The notes beneath the pieces are model-generated. The model ran no database searches, had not been told where the DNA came from, and saw only the letters and a list, made by a program, of their open reading frames with translations. The translations under genes were made by a program, and so were the position numbers. From assembly GCA_018401565.1 (NCBI GenBank), contig JAGYKS010000025.1:62001-126000 (forward strand): DNA of 64,000 nt, in the 5' to 3' direction. The DNA is from Acidimicrobiales bacterium (lineage in GTDB: Bacteria > Actinomycetota > Acidimicrobiia > Acidimicrobiales > Acidimicrobilacustridaceae). The number at the start of each line of letters is the position of its first letter. The first letter of the stretch is position 1. Of the stretch, positions 17,132-27,766 are shown in pieces.

Positions 17132-17693
17132 ACCGGCTTCCTACCTTCGGGGCCGTGGCAACGCTTCCGGAATCAGACATCGACGTGGAGTTGGTGGAGT
17201 GGCCCCAGGGAGATCAGCGTCGCAGCCAACTGGCAGCGATCGGGTTCCCCCGGTTGCTCCTGGTCGCCCCGGGGGCGACGGCCCCAACCTGCGACGACGT
17301 GCTCGAGGACTGGGTGCGTCTGCCGGCACAAGACGACGAGATGGCCAGCCGACTGGCCACCTTGCGTAGCCGGGCCCGCACATCTCCCGCTCGGATGCCA
17401 CGCATCGACGACGACGGCGTGGTGCGGTTCGGCGGGGGGTGGGTGGCGCTGCCCCCGGTGGAAGCCCGCATCATGACGGCTCTGGTCGCTCGCTTTGGCG
17501 CCGTGGTGCGACGTGCCCATCTGGCCGAGGCGGGTTGGCCCAACGGCGCCCCGGGACGCAACGCCCTCGACGTTCACGTGTTGCGGCTGCGGCGTCGCAT
17601 CGACTCGGTTGGTCTGTCGATCCGAACCATCCGGTCCCGCGGGTACCTGCTGGATTTGTCGACCGTCCCTGCGCCCCACTCCCCGGGGCGTGA
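17125..17693 (+). CDS. Winged-helix (OmpR/PhoB-type) regulator upstream of amt-glnK; 3' end uncertain
   Basis: DNA-binding regulator. The C-terminal ~85 residues form a PhoB-type winged helix: WVALPPVEARIMTALVARFGAVVRR, then NALDVHVLRLRRRI (recognition helix) and IRTIRSRGYLL. The N-terminal ~90 residues are shorter than a normal receiver domain and show no phospho-acceptor pocket, like the atypical receiver of GlnR. Together with its place directly upstream of amt-glnK and two GlnR-like boxes, a role in nitrogen control is likely (inference). The frame stays open past the domain into amt, yet the stretch after 17700 looks regulatory. A single indel in the GGGG run near 17685 would bring in the TGA at 17691-17693, which I take as the probable end. 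Confidence 0.65.
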
Positions 17694-17724
17694 AACACAG
17701 CCGACACAGACCGGACCGCAACAC

Positions 17725-17751
17725 GTAACGCCACGCAAACGACCGGGAAAC
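17725..17751 (+). promoter_or_regulatory. GlnR-like box upstream of amt
   Basis: GTAAC-n6-CAAAC-n6-GAAAC with exact 11-bp phasing, 122 bp before the amt start codon. The pattern matches the known layout of GlnR sites in actinobacteria with one mismatch in the middle 5-mer. Confidence 0.5.
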
Positions 17752-17872
17752 GACCTCCCCTTATGGTCACGTTTCATTCAGAAAACCAGTGGTCCCGAAG
17801 GTCTCAACGGTGCGACCAACGGCGTGGCATCCGCCCGACCGACATCAACAGACATACCAATTAGGAGGAAGC

Positions 17873-19261
17873 ATGCGTTGGAAACTGCTCACGGGGGGAG
17901 GTCTTGCGACGACAGCCATGTTGCTGGCCGCCTCTCCCGTCCTCGCCCAGGACGGCGACGTTGTGGTCGAGGAGGTGGACTTGTACGTCCGCTTCGGTGG
18001 CACCGCCGCCGACATCGCCCAGACGGTGATCCTGGACAACATCTTCATCTTCATCGCCGGTGTGCTGGTGTTCTTCATGCAGGCAGGGTTCGCCCTGCTG
18101 GCGTCAGGACTCACCCGGGCCAAGAACTCGTCCAACATGATGATGAAGAGCCTCATGGACGCCGCCCTGGGCGTTCTGGTGTTCGCTCTCGTCGGTTGGG
18201 GTCTTGCGTACCCCGGCGGTGACGGTGGTGCGTGGTTCGGCTTCGCCGGCTGGGGAATCCCTGGCCTGATGGACGGCCTGCCCGACCTTGCCGGTGCCAC
18301 CGAGGACGGGTTCTACCCGTTGAGCGTGTCGTCGGACTTCTTCTTCCAGGCTGCCTTCGCCGCAACGGCGGCCACCATTGTGGCTGGGGCGGTTGCTGAG
18401 CGGACCAAGTTCGTGGCCTACCTGGCCTACACCGTGGTCATCACCGGCTTCATCTACCCGGTGGTGGTGAGCTGGCAGTGGGGCGGCGGCTGGCTGGCCG
18501 AGCGTGGCTTCGTTGACTTCGCCGGCTCGGGCCTGGTGCACCTCACCGGTGGCATTGCCGCCCTCGTGGGTGCAGCCCTGATCGGTCCCCGCATCGGCAA
18601 GTTCGGCGCTGACGGCAAGCCCCGGGCCATTCCCGGTCACTCCATCCCGCTGGCCATGACAGGTGTGTTCATCCTGTTCATCGGCTTCTTCGGCTTCAAC
18701 CCGGGCTCGGCGTTGCAGGCAGACATGTCGGTGCCGGTCATCGCCGTGCTGACCTTGTTCGCCGCCTGTGCCGGTGCGCTGGGCGCCCTGGTCAGCTCCT
18801 GGGCCCTGCTCAAGAAGCCCGACACGTCGATGGCTGGCAACGGCCTGCTGGCCGGTCTGGTGGCGATCTGTGCCGGCGTGGGCAGCATGGACGTCGTGCC
18901 TGCGATCATCACCGGCTTCGTGGCCGGCCTGATCGTGGTTCCCGCCGTCCTTCTCATCGAGCGGGTGCTCAAGGTTGACGATCCGGTCGGTGCCGTGTCG
19001 GTGCATGCGGTGTCGGGCCTCGTTGGCCTCATCGCCGTGGGCATCTTCGTGGACGAGGCCTCGATCGGCACGCAGCTGCTCGGTGCCGGAGCCATCATCG
19101 TGTTCGTGGGTATCACCTCGGGCATCCTGTTTGGCATCCTCAAGGCAGTTGGCATCCTGCGGGTGAGCGCAGAACAGGAGATCGAAGGCCTGGACGTGTC
19201 GGAGCACGGCGCACCCGGGTACGGTCCCGACATGCTGACTCCTGCGGCAGCAACGGCCTGA
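17873..19261 (+). CDS. amt: Ammonium transporter
   Basis: Trimeric inner-membrane ammonium channel/transporter with eleven hydrophobic segments expected after a cleaved signal peptide (about residues 1-25, ending in ...AASPVLAQ). Conserved features seen: DFAGSGLVHLTGG with the first pore histidine, VHAVSGLVG with the second, and the FQAAFAATAATIVAGAVAERTKF segment. 462 residues, intact. A strong ribosome site, AGGAGG, lies 4-9 nt before the ATG at 17873. It is followed 37 bp later by glnK, the usual partner that plugs the channel when nitrogen is plentiful. Confidence 0.95.
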   Translation: MRWKLLTGGGLATTAMLLAASPVLAQDGDVVVEEVDLYVRFGGTAADIAQTVILDNIFIFIAGVLVFFMQAGFALLASGLTRAKNSSNMMMKSLMDAALGVLVFALVGWGLAYPGGDGGAWFGFAGWGIPGLMDGLPDLAGATEDGFYPLSVSSDFFFQAAFAATAATIVAGAVAERTKFVAYLAYTVVITGFIYPVVVSWQWGGGWLAERGFVDFAGSGLVHLTGGIAALVGAALIGPRIGKFGADGKPRAIPGHSIPLAMTGVFILFIGFFGFNPGSALQADMSVPVIAVLTLFAACAGALGALVSSWALLKKPDTSMAGNGLLAGLVAICAGVGSMDVVPAIITGFVAGLIVVPAVLLIERVLKVDDPVGAVSVHAVSGLVGLIAVGIFVDEASIGTQLLGAGAIIVFVGITSGILFGILKAVGILRVSAEQEIEGLDVSEHGAPGYGPDMLTPAAATA

Positions 19262-19298
19262 TGACGGTCGCGAAACAAACGAACCCAAAGGAGCAGAC

Positions 19299-19637
19299 AT
19301 GCAGCTGATAACGGCAGTGATCAAGCCGCATCAACTTGATGCGGTGAAAGAAGGCCTCAAGAGCATTGGTGTCGCTGGCATCACGATCAGTGAGGTGAAG
19401 GGCTTCGGCCGCCAGGGAGGTCACACAGAGACCTACCGGGGTGCCGAGTACGCGGTGGAGTTCATTCCCAAGGTGAAGGTCGAAGTTCTGGCCGCTCCTG
19501 AGGACACCACCAAGGTGACCGACGCCATCACGGCGGCGGCCGCCACCGGCAAGATCGGTGACGGCAAGATCTGGGTGACTCCGGTCTCCGAGGTCATCCG
19601 GATCCGTACCGGCGAAAGCGGTACCGACGCCATCTAG
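19299..19637 (+). CDS. glnK: Nitrogen regulatory protein P-II
   Basis: 112-residue P-II signal protein that senses 2-oxoglutarate and ATP/ADP and controls Amt. The T-loop contains Tyr51 within GHTETYRGAEYAVEF, the site uridylylated or adenylylated in many bacteria. The C-terminal signature GKIGDGKIWVTPV is present. AAAGGAG lies just before the ATG. It is co-transcribed with amt, and a hairpin terminator follows. Confidence 0.95.
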   Translation: MQLITAVIKPHQLDAVKEGLKSIGVAGITISEVKGFGRQGGHTETYRGAEYAVEFIPKVKVEVLAAPEDTTKVTDAITAAAATGKIGDGKIWVTPVSEVIRIRTGESGTDAI

Positions 19638-19660
19638 GTGACAGGCAATGTCAGTGGTGA

Positions 19661-19692
19661 GGGGTGCGGTGCCTTCGGGTGCCGCACCCCTT
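19661..19692. terminator. Hairpin terminator between convergent glnK and gpm
   Basis: GGGGTGCGG (19661-19669) pairs with CCGCACCCC (19682-19690), with further CC/GG pairing around a TTC loop. Only TT follows, so termination may be inefficient or bidirectional. Confidence 0.55.
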
Positions 19693-19714
19693 GCGGTCTA
19701 GGGGCCGGGTATCC

Positions 19715-20480
19715 CTAGTGCGTTGTGCCCTGGGCGGCCACGGCGGCCGCGGCGGCGGCGATGGCAGCGGGGTCACCAAGGCACCGCTCAAGCGGATGGC
19801 GCGATTCGGTGGGACGGAGGTCGTCACCGAGCTCGTACACGATGGGAACCCCGGTGGGCAGGTTGAGCTTCGGTGATGTCGGCGTCGGAAATGCCATCGA
19901 GCACCTTGACCACGGCGCGCAGGCTGTTGCCGTGGGCGGCCACCAGCAGGGTGCGTCCCCGGCGCAGCTCGGTGACGGCGTCGTCTTCGAACCACGGCCA
20001 GGTGCGCCGCACCACGTCGGCCAGGCATTCCGAGGTGGGGATCACGGCCGGGTCCAGCCCGGCGTAGCGGGGGTCGTCGCCGGGGTTGAAGGCGTTGTCG
20101 GCGCTGATGGGTGGCGGTGGCACGTCGTAGGCCCGTCGCCACACCTTCACCTGGGCGTCGCCGTGTCGGGCGGCGGTCTCGGCCTTGTCGAGGCCAGTGA
20201 GATCCCCGTAGTGACGCTCGTTGAGGCGCCAGGTGCGATGTACCGGTATCCACAGCCGGCCCATGGACTCGAGTGCCAGGTTGGCCGAACGGATGGCCCG
20301 CGTCTGCAGCGACGTGTGCAGCACGTCGGGCAGGATCCCGGCCTCGGCCATCAACACGCCGGCGGTGCGGGCCTCGTGCTCTCCGGCGGCGGTGAGATCG
20401 GAATCCCACCATCCCGTGAAGCGGTTCTCGAGGTTCCACTGGCTTTGGCCGTGGCGGAGAAGTACGAGGTGAGTCGCCAT
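19715..20480 (-). CDS. gpmA: 2,3-bisphosphoglycerate-dependent phosphoglycerate mutase, frameshifted
   Basis: Glycolytic/gluconeogenic enzyme interconverting 3- and 2-phosphoglycerate. It has the phospho-histidine motif [12 protein letters not shown] at residues 5-16, [11 protein letters not shown], and [12 protein letters not shown] with the second histidine. After DADITE the frame breaks near 19870 and continues as [13 protein letters not shown] in another frame to the stop at 19715. Repaired length is about 254 residues, typical for the family. TATCGT lies 6 nt before the ATG at 20480, suggesting leaderless transcription. Confidence 0.92.
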
Positions 20481-20486
20481 GCACGG

Positions 20487-20492
20487 ACGATA
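20487..20492 (-). promoter_or_regulatory. -10 box of leaderless gpmA
   Basis: TATCGT on the minus strand, 6 nt before the start codon. Confidence 0.5.
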
Positions 20493-20535
20493 CATCGCCG
20501 GCCGTGGACACACCGCCGGAAATTCCTGGTGTTCA

Positions 20536-20567
20536 AAGTTGGTAATGACACACTCAACTTATATGAT
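20536..20567 (+). promoter_or_regulatory. Promoter of the dnaK operon with inverted repeat
   Basis: TTGGTA (20539-20544), 17-bp spacer, TATGAT (20562-20567). AAGTTG (20536-20541) and CAACTT (20555-20560) form an inverted repeat across the spacer. ACTCAAC (20552-20558) matches six of seven bases of the HspR HAIR half-site ACTCAAG, while the other half is poor. The ~180-nt leader before dnaK is AT-richer than the surrounding sequence. Confidence 0.55.
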
Positions 20568-20747
20568 TACGAAATACGCAAGTCCTGAACACCCGCTGGA
20601 ATACTGGCGACAACAAGGGTGTTCCCCCGTCTCATCACAGGATTTCCCGGCATTGTCGGGGGTTCTGTCGCCACGGCAGCACCTGCTGCCCGCCCGGAAC
20701 ATGCACAGCAAGTACCTGAACATTCAGCAGTAACGAGAGGAACACAC

Positions 20748-22588
<1,841 letters not shown>

Positions 22589-22589
22589 C

Positions 22590-23138
22590 GTGAGTGACCC
22601 CAATGGTTCCGACGTCCCCGGCGGCCACGATGCCGCCGGGGACGTTGACGAGGGCCTTGACCCCACCGCCGCTGCCCCCGAGGCGTCCGCTGAGGACGAA
22701 ACGGAGGTGTCGGCCGACGACGTGCTGATGCTTGTCATCGCCGAGCGCGACGAGTACCTCGACGCCCTCATGCGGCTCAAGGCCGAGTTCGACAACTTCC
22801 GCAAGCGCGTGGCCCGTGACCGCGAGGCGCTCACCGCCCAGGTGTCGGCCCGGCTGGTGGGAGAACTGCTCAACGTCCTCGACTCCTGTGAGGCGGCCAT
22901 GGCCCAGGGTGCAACCGACGTTGAGCCCATCGCCCGGTCGCTGCTTGACCTGCTGGCCAAGGAGGGTCTCGAGGTTATGGCGGCCACCGACGTGGCCTTC
23001 GACCCCCACCTGCACGAAGCCGTGGTGCATGAGCCCGGCGACGACGACGGCGAGACGGTTGTGGCCGAGACGCTGCGCACCGGCTACATCTGGCAGGGAA
23101 CCGTGCTGCGTCCGGCCATGGTCCGCGTGCGTGGCTGA
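22590..23138 (+). CDS. grpE: Nucleotide exchange factor GrpE
   Basis: Releases ADP from DnaK. 182 residues: an acidic N-terminal tail, a long helix ([19 protein letters not shown], a family hallmark), and a C-terminal beta-domain with [13 protein letters not shown] and [16 protein letters not shown]. The GTG at 22590 directly follows the repaired dnaK stop, so it is co-transcribed. Without the dnaK frame correction it would be read as a C-terminal extension of DnaK. Confidence 0.95.
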   Translation: MSDPNGSDVPGGHDAAGDVDEGLDPTAAAPEASAEDETEVSADDVLMLVIAERDEYLDALMRLKAEFDNFRKRVARDREALTAQVSARLVGELLNVLDSCEAAMAQGATDVEPIARSLLDLLAKEGLEVMAATDVAFDPHLHEAVVHEPGDDDGETVVAETLRTGYIWQGTVLRPAMVRVRG

Positions 23139-23169
23139 GCCGTCGTGGATCTCGGGGAGCTGACCGGTC

Positions 23170-24310
23170 GTGACTGCCCAGCGTGAATGGTTCGAAAAGG
23201 ACTACTACAAGGTCCTCTGGGGTGTCACCGGACGTCTCGACCAAGGACCTGACCAAGGCCTACCGCAAGCTGGCCCGTCAGCTGCATCCCGACGCCAACC
23301 CCGATGACCCCACCGCCGAGGAGCGGTTCAAGGAGGTCTCAGGCGCGTACGACGTGCTGGGTGACGAGGCCAAGCGCACCGAGTACGACGAGGTGCGCAG
23401 GCTCGGTCCCATGGGTGGTTTCGGGGGGCCGGGCGGTGCCGGTGGTCCTGGCGGCTTCGGTGGTGCCGGGGCCAACTTCAATGCCGAGGACCTCGGGGGA
23501 TTGTTCGGCAATCTGTTCGGCGGCGGTCGGCGAGGCGGTGGTGCCCCCCAGGGCTCTGGGCCCCGTCGCGGCAATGACCTTGAGGCCGAGCTGACCCTTG
23601 GGTTCACCGACGCCATTTCCGGGCTCACCACCACCATCCAGCTCACGTCCGACGTGGCGTGTCCGGTGTGTGGCGGGAGCGGGTCGCGTCCAGGGTCAAC
23701 CCCCCAGATGTGCGCCCAGTGCGGTGGCCGCGGGGTCAACGAGGACAACCAGGGGTTCTTTTCGTTCTCGTCACCGTGTGTGGCTTGTGGCGGACGGGGT
23801 TCGATGGTCACCGACCCCTGCACCCAGTGCTCGGGGTCGGGCGCGGTGCGTCGCAGTCGTGACGTGAAGGTGCGCATTCCTGCCGGCGTGGACGAAGGCC
23901 AGCGCATCCGGCTGAAAGGACGCGGTGGCCCGGGCAGAAACGGCGGTCCCGCCGGAGACCTGTTCGTGGTGGTGCACGTGAGCCCCGACCGCCTGTTCGG
24001 TCGTCGGGGCCGTGACATCACGCTGGTGGTGCCGGTGACCTTCGCCGAAGCGGCACTGGGCACCAAGGTGAAGGTGCCCACGGTGATGGGTGACCCGGTC
24101 AGCATCCGGATTCCTCCGGGCACACCGTCGGGCAAGGTGTTGCGGGTCAAGGGCCGTGGGGTCGAGACCCGCAAGGGCACCGGCGACCTGCTGGTCACCG
24201 TGGAGGTGCAGATTCCCAGTGAACTCACCGACGCCCAGCGCACCGCCGTCGAGGCCCTGGCGGCGGCCACCGACTCGTCGCTCCGGGCCCATCTGGGGAT
24301 GGAGTCATGA
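23170..24310 (+). CDS. dnaJ: Chaperone DnaJ (Hsp40), frameshift near the start
   Basis: Co-chaperone that stimulates DnaK ATPase. J-domain with the HPD motif in KLARQLHPDANPDD, then a Gly/Phe-rich linker, four zinc-finger CxxCxGxG repeats (CPVCGGSG, CAQCGGRG, CVACGGRG, CTQCSGSG), and a C-terminal substrate domain. The first 14 codons from the GTG at 23170 (EWFEKDYYKVL) are in another frame: one extra base, or two missing, lies near 23214. It overlaps hspR by 4 bp (ATGA). Confidence 0.94.
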
Positions 24311-24714
24311 CCGGGGTCCAGGGTGTGCAGAGCGCCGGAGGCAACGAGCGCCCGGGTGCGGTGTACGTCATTTCGGTGGCCGCCGAGATCGCCGGCGTGC
24401 ACCCTCAGACCCTGCGGATCTACGAGCGCAAGGGCCTGCTGGAGCCGGCCCGCACCCGCGGTGGCAGTCGCCGCTACAGCGAGCACGACCTGCAGCTCCT
24501 CGGTCGCATCGCCGAACTCACCGAACAGGGACTGAATCTGGCTGGCGTGAAGCGGGTGCTGGCGCTGGAGGCCGAGGTGGAGCGGCTCACCGCCGAACTG
24601 GATCGGGTCAGCCGTGAGGCCGACACCGCCGTGCGCGACGCCCATCGTGAGCACCGCCGGGACCTGGTGCCGTTGCGCCAGACGCTGGTGCGGTTCGGCC
24701 ACGGACTGCGCTGA
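24307..24714 (+). CDS. hspR: Heat-shock repressor HspR (MerR family)
   Basis: 135-residue MerR-type repressor of the dnaK operon, known in actinobacteria to bind HAIR sites with DnaK as co-repressor. Winged-helix part: VISVAAEIAGVHPQTLRIYERKGLLEPARTRGG, then RRYSEHDLQLL; a coiled coil follows (ALEAEVERLTAELDRVSREA). It is last in the dnaK-grpE-dnaJ-hspR operon with an ATGA overlap to dnaJ, the standard actinobacterial order. Confidence 0.93.
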   Translation: MTGVQGVQSAGGNERPGAVYVISVAAEIAGVHPQTLRIYERKGLLEPARTRGGSRRYSEHDLQLLGRIAELTEQGLNLAGVKRVLALEAEVERLTAELDRVSREADTAVRDAHREHRRDLVPLRQTLVRFGHGLR

Positions 24715-24726
24715 CTGCGCGCCCGG

Positions 24727-24778
24727 AATCAGGCGCCTGAATCAGACGCCCGAATCAGGCGCCCGAATCAAACGTCTG
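24727..24778. repeat. 13-bp tandem repeat, four copies, containing the stop of the DUF1996 gene
   Basis: Units at 24727, 24740, 24753 and 24766: AATCAGGCGCCTG, AATCAGACGCCCG, AATCAGGCGCCCG, AATCAAACGTCTG. Exact 13-bp period. The last unit includes the minus-strand stop codon (TCA at 24768-24770). Convergent with hspR. Confidence 0.85.
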
Positions 24779-25775
24779 TGCGGCTGGAGCTGACCCCGCA
24801 GACCTCGCTGCGGTTGAGGCAAAGCTGGGTGAGCTTGGCCAACTCGTCGTGACGCCAGCCGTTCATGACGTCGCCGTGGCCGGTGATCATGGGACCTGAC
24901 GCCAGACGCAGGTTCGATGGATCGCTGTCGAACGGGTACCGCACCGCCAGGATCAGCTGCACCATCGGGACCGGTTGGGCGTCCGGGCACTGGCCACCGG
25001 TGCTGTAGGCGGTGTGGTCGCGGTGGTTGGCGCTGTCGAGGTTCTCACCGTCCCAGCAGTCGGGGAAGGTGAGTCGAAGCACCATGGGAGCACGGGGGCT
25101 GCACTGGCGCGGCAGCACGGTGACGTTGTCCGACGCCCCGCAGCTCCAGCCCACCACACCAGTGGATTGGGGCTGCTCGGCACCGGGATCGCCGGCCAGG
25201 ATCACCAGGCCCAGCGGCCACGATTGCACGGCAGTGGGATCGGCCCCGTCACCGGTCCGGTAATACGCAACCAGTTCGTCGGGTTGGATGCGGGTGTCGC
25301 CGTCGTACAGCGCAGGCACCCAGTACGAGGCGGTGTCGGCCTTGTTCTGGCAGCTTGTGTCACTGCTGAGTAGCGACTGTCCGGTGCTGAAGGCGTCGGC
25401 GTCAGTGGCACCGAAGAACTCATGCAGGTGGGACATGCCGGGGCCACCCGGCATCACGATGGGATCGTCGAGGGCGCTGTGGCTCCAGTCGCACTCCACG
25501 ATGAATTGCGGGTGGGCACCCTGGGGCCCGAGCCGAACCGGTGTGGGGTCGGGTCGGTTCGCAGCCATGTCTGTCGCCATGTCTGCACCCTGGTGACCGC
25601 CGCTGCCGTGGGCCCCATCCATCTCGTTGGACTGGACAGGGTCGTCAGGAGCGGTGGCGGTGGCGGTGTCGTTGCCGCCATTGACGACCAACGCCACGAC
25701 CCCGCCGGCCACCACCATGATGGAGGCGGCCAGCACCACCAGCCAGGTGGCTGACAGTTGGCGGAGTCGTGGCAT
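24768..25775 (-). CDS. DUF1996-domain secreted or membrane-anchored protein
   Basis: 335 residues. An N-terminal hydrophobic segment (about residues 10-32) acts as signal or anchor, followed by a His/Met-containing linker and a DUF1996 domain: IVECDWSHSALDDPIVMPG, MSHLHEFFGA, then CSPRAPMVLRLTFPDCWDG with conserved cysteines and histidines. The domain is common in fungi and actinobacteria, extracellular, and of unknown function. It is last of three adjacent leftward genes for exported proteins (cupredoxin, beta-helix, DUF1996), with an 18-bp gap to the beta-helix gene, so they are probably one operon. Confidence 0.8.
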   Translation of the reverse strand: MPRLRQLSATWLVVLAASIMVVAGGVVALVVNGGNDTATATAPDDPVQSNEMDGAHGSGGHQGADMATDMAANRPDPTPVRLGPQGAHPQFIVECDWSHSALDDPIVMPGGPGMSHLHEFFGATDADAFSTGQSLLSSDTSCQNKADTASYWVPALYDGDTRIQPDELVAYYRTGDGADPTAVQSWPLGLVILAGDPGAEQPQSTGVVGWSCGASDNVTVLPRQCSPRAPMVLRLTFPDCWDGENLDSANHRDHTAYSTGGQCPDAQPVPMVQLILAVRYPFDSDPSNLRLASGPMITGHGDVMNGWRHDELAKLTQLCLNRSEVCGVSSSRTDV

Positions 25776-25793
25776 CGGGTTCGTCAGTGTGGA

Positions 25794-27194
25794 TCAGGGT
25801 GCCGTGGGCAACGTGATCGCCGTCAGGTCCACCTTGCGGGGCATGCCCCGGGCCGGTTCACCTGGTGCCGTGGCGGCATCGGGCATGTTGGGCTGTGGGG
25901 CCGGCTCGGGCGTGGTGCGCCAGTCGGCTTCGGGCGGACGCTCCGAGGCGATCAACGCCACCAGGTCCAGTGCGCCGTCGTCGTAGGAGCCCGAACCCGT
26001 GCCGGTGCACGGAGCCAGGGTCTGCAGGTTGGCCGGAGCGCTCGACCCGACGACGTTGTCGGAGAAACAGTTGCCCAGTTCGGACAGGTCGCCGCCCAGA
26101 TCGGCCACGGCGATGTCGCCCAGACCGGAGTTGCTCACCGTGTTGCCGATCACCTTGTTGAGCTTGGACGACCACAAGATGGTGTCGTCGATCTCAGCGG
26201 GATCGATGGTGGGCTCCACGATGGGCTTGCACGGCCGGGTGAGGTCGCCGTCGGGATCGGGCACGTCACTGGCGCCTTCCTCGGGGAACGGCACAAGCCC
26301 GATGCCGGTGCGTTCGTGGTCGAACACCAGGTTGCGTTCGATCACGTTGGCGATGCCGCCGGCCACCAGGATGCCGTTACCCATGGCCAACAGGGCCACG
26401 TCGATGGCTGGGGTGTCGGCATTTTGGTTGTCGTGCACGATGTTGCCCACGATGGTGGTTTCACGCTGCGGGTAACACAGCTCGTACGAGCCGGTGTTGG
26501 GCACGATGCCGGCACGGTTGAGCCGCCAGGTGGAGTTGATGATGAGCAGGTTGCCGCCGGCGTTGGTGCCGGAGTACCCCAGCCCGTTCCACTCCGAGAT
26601 GACGTTGTCGATCACGGCATCGCACGGGAAGCACTGGCCGATGTAGAACCCGGCGTCACGGCTGCCCGAGGCGTAGGAGTTCTCCAGCTGGCCGTTGACC
26701 GAGTCGAAGGCGTAGATGCCGTAGTCACCGGTGCGGTAGGAGGTGAGGTACGACCCCCGGTACCCCTCAACACCGGTCCAGAAAAACGAGTTGCCGGTGA
26801 AGTGGCGACCGGTCATGTTCTCGATGGTCACGCCATTGGCACCGACCACCTTGATGCCGTTGGCCAGCTCGAAGTTGCCGTCCAGGATCACTTCATTGCG
26901 GTCCAGGCCCCGGATGGTGAGGTCGTCGGTCTCGACGTCCACGGCTTCGTTGTACACACCCGGCGAAATGAGGATCAGGTCGCCGGGGGAAGCGGCGTCA
27001 ACCGCTCCCTGGATGGTGGCGTAATCGGCCGGCACGGCGATGGTGGTGCCGCTTGCGGTGCCGTCACCGATGCCATCACCGATGCTGGCTCCCCCCTCGG
27101 TGGATGTCTCGTCGCTGGTGCCGCATGCGGTCACCAGCAATCCAAGTGCGAGAACGACCGCCGCCAAGCGGGTTGTCGTCTTTCTGCGTCCCAT
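25794..27194 (-). CDS. Right-handed parallel beta-helix lipoprotein
   Basis: About 466 residues with a lipoprotein signal (LGLLVTAC, lipidated Cys near residue 24). ATIQGAVDAASPGDLILISPGVYNE follows, the start of NosD/pectate-lyase-like beta-helix domains, then many short repeats of the type NVIERNLVFDHERTGIGL and NKVIGNTVSNSGLGDIAV. Likely an extracellular carbohydrate-binding or processing protein, or a NosD-like protein linked to copper delivery given the cupredoxin next door (inference). The ATG at 27194 has a G-rich ribosome site just upstream; an earlier TTG in frame is less likely. Confidence 0.82.
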   Translation of the reverse strand: MGRRKTTTRLAAVVLALGLLVTACGTSDETSTEGGASIGDGIGDGTASGTTIAVPADYATIQGAVDAASPGDLILISPGVYNEAVDVETDDLTIRGLDRNEVILDGNFELANGIKVVGANGVTIENMTGRHFTGNSFFWTGVEGYRGSYLTSYRTGDYGIYAFDSVNGQLENSYASGSRDAGFYIGQCFPCDAVIDNVISEWNGLGYSGTNAGGNLLIINSTWRLNRAGIVPNTGSYELCYPQRETTIVGNIVHDNQNADTPAIDVALLAMGNGILVAGGIANVIERNLVFDHERTGIGLVPFPEEGASDVPDPDGDLTRPCKPIVEPTIDPAEIDDTILWSSKLNKVIGNTVSNSGLGDIAVADLGGDLSELGNCFSDNVVGSSAPANLQTLAPCTGTGSGSYDDGALDLVALIASERPPEADWRTTPEPAPQPNMPDAATAPGEPARGMPRKVDLTAITLPTAP

Positions 27195-27254
27195 CTTTCC
27201 CCCCAATGTTGATGTGTCTGACTATGTGTATTGGCTGTGAAAATGAAGCGGTGG

Positions 27255-27692
27255 TCAGCCCTTGACCACGACCTTGCCGACCATCCCCCGGGTCTGGGTC
27301 CCGTGCACCGTGCAGTAGTACGGGTATTCCCCGGGTTCGGTGAACACCCTTGAGTAGGTCTCGCCGGGGGTGAAAACACCCAGTGCGATTCCCCAGTCCT
27401 TGTCCTCACTGGCGTCGGTGGGGATGACATCGTGGTTGCTTCGGCCCCGGTTGACCCACACCACCTCGGTGCCGGGTTCGACTTCGATCACCTCGGGCTT
27501 GAAGGTGTTGTCCACGGCGACTACCTCAACCACGGTGCCGGCACCGGTCTGGGCGACCTCGCCGGAGCCCGACGCGCTGCAGGCCAGACCGCCAATGGTG
27601 CCCAGCGCGGCCAGAGCGGCAATCGCCAACGGGACGATTGGCCGCAGGACCCGGGAGTGTTGCCGCGATGGCATGGATGTGACTTCAGGCAC
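27255..27692 (-). CDS. Cupredoxin (plastocyanin/azurin-like) lipoprotein
   Basis: 145 residues. Signal peptide with lipobox ending GGLACSAS (Cys near residue 38), then a type I copper domain. Visible copper ligands are a His in NHDVIP, Cys in YYCTVHG followed by His, and a Met in RGMVGKVVV. Likely an outward-facing electron carrier or copper-binding protein. It is the first gene of a probable three-gene unit with the beta-helix and DUF1996 proteins. A GTG at 27692 begins the frame; the ATG at 27674 is an alternative. Confidence 0.88.
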   Translation of the reverse strand: MPEVTSMPSRQHSRVLRPIVPLAIAALAALGTIGGLACSASGSGEVAQTGAGTVVEVVAVDNTFKPEVIEVEPGTEVVWVNRGRSNHDVIPTDASEDKDWGIALGVFTPGETYSRVFTEPGEYPYYCTVHGTQTRGMVGKVVVKG

Positions 27693-27766
27693 GATCAGAG
27701 ACCCTAGTACCGGACCGCCGGCGCCGAATGTGCCAGCGACTTCAGCGGTTGGGGCGGCCCGCTCAG

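Noticed and set aside
17125..18222. A 366-residue regulator reading into amt
   Set aside because: The winged-helix domain ends near 17665, and what follows contains a GlnR-like box and the amt ribosome site in an unrelated frame.
24727..24778. A CRISPR-like array
   Set aside because: Units are 13 bp and directly adjacent, with no spacers and no cas genes; it is a simple tandem repeat.
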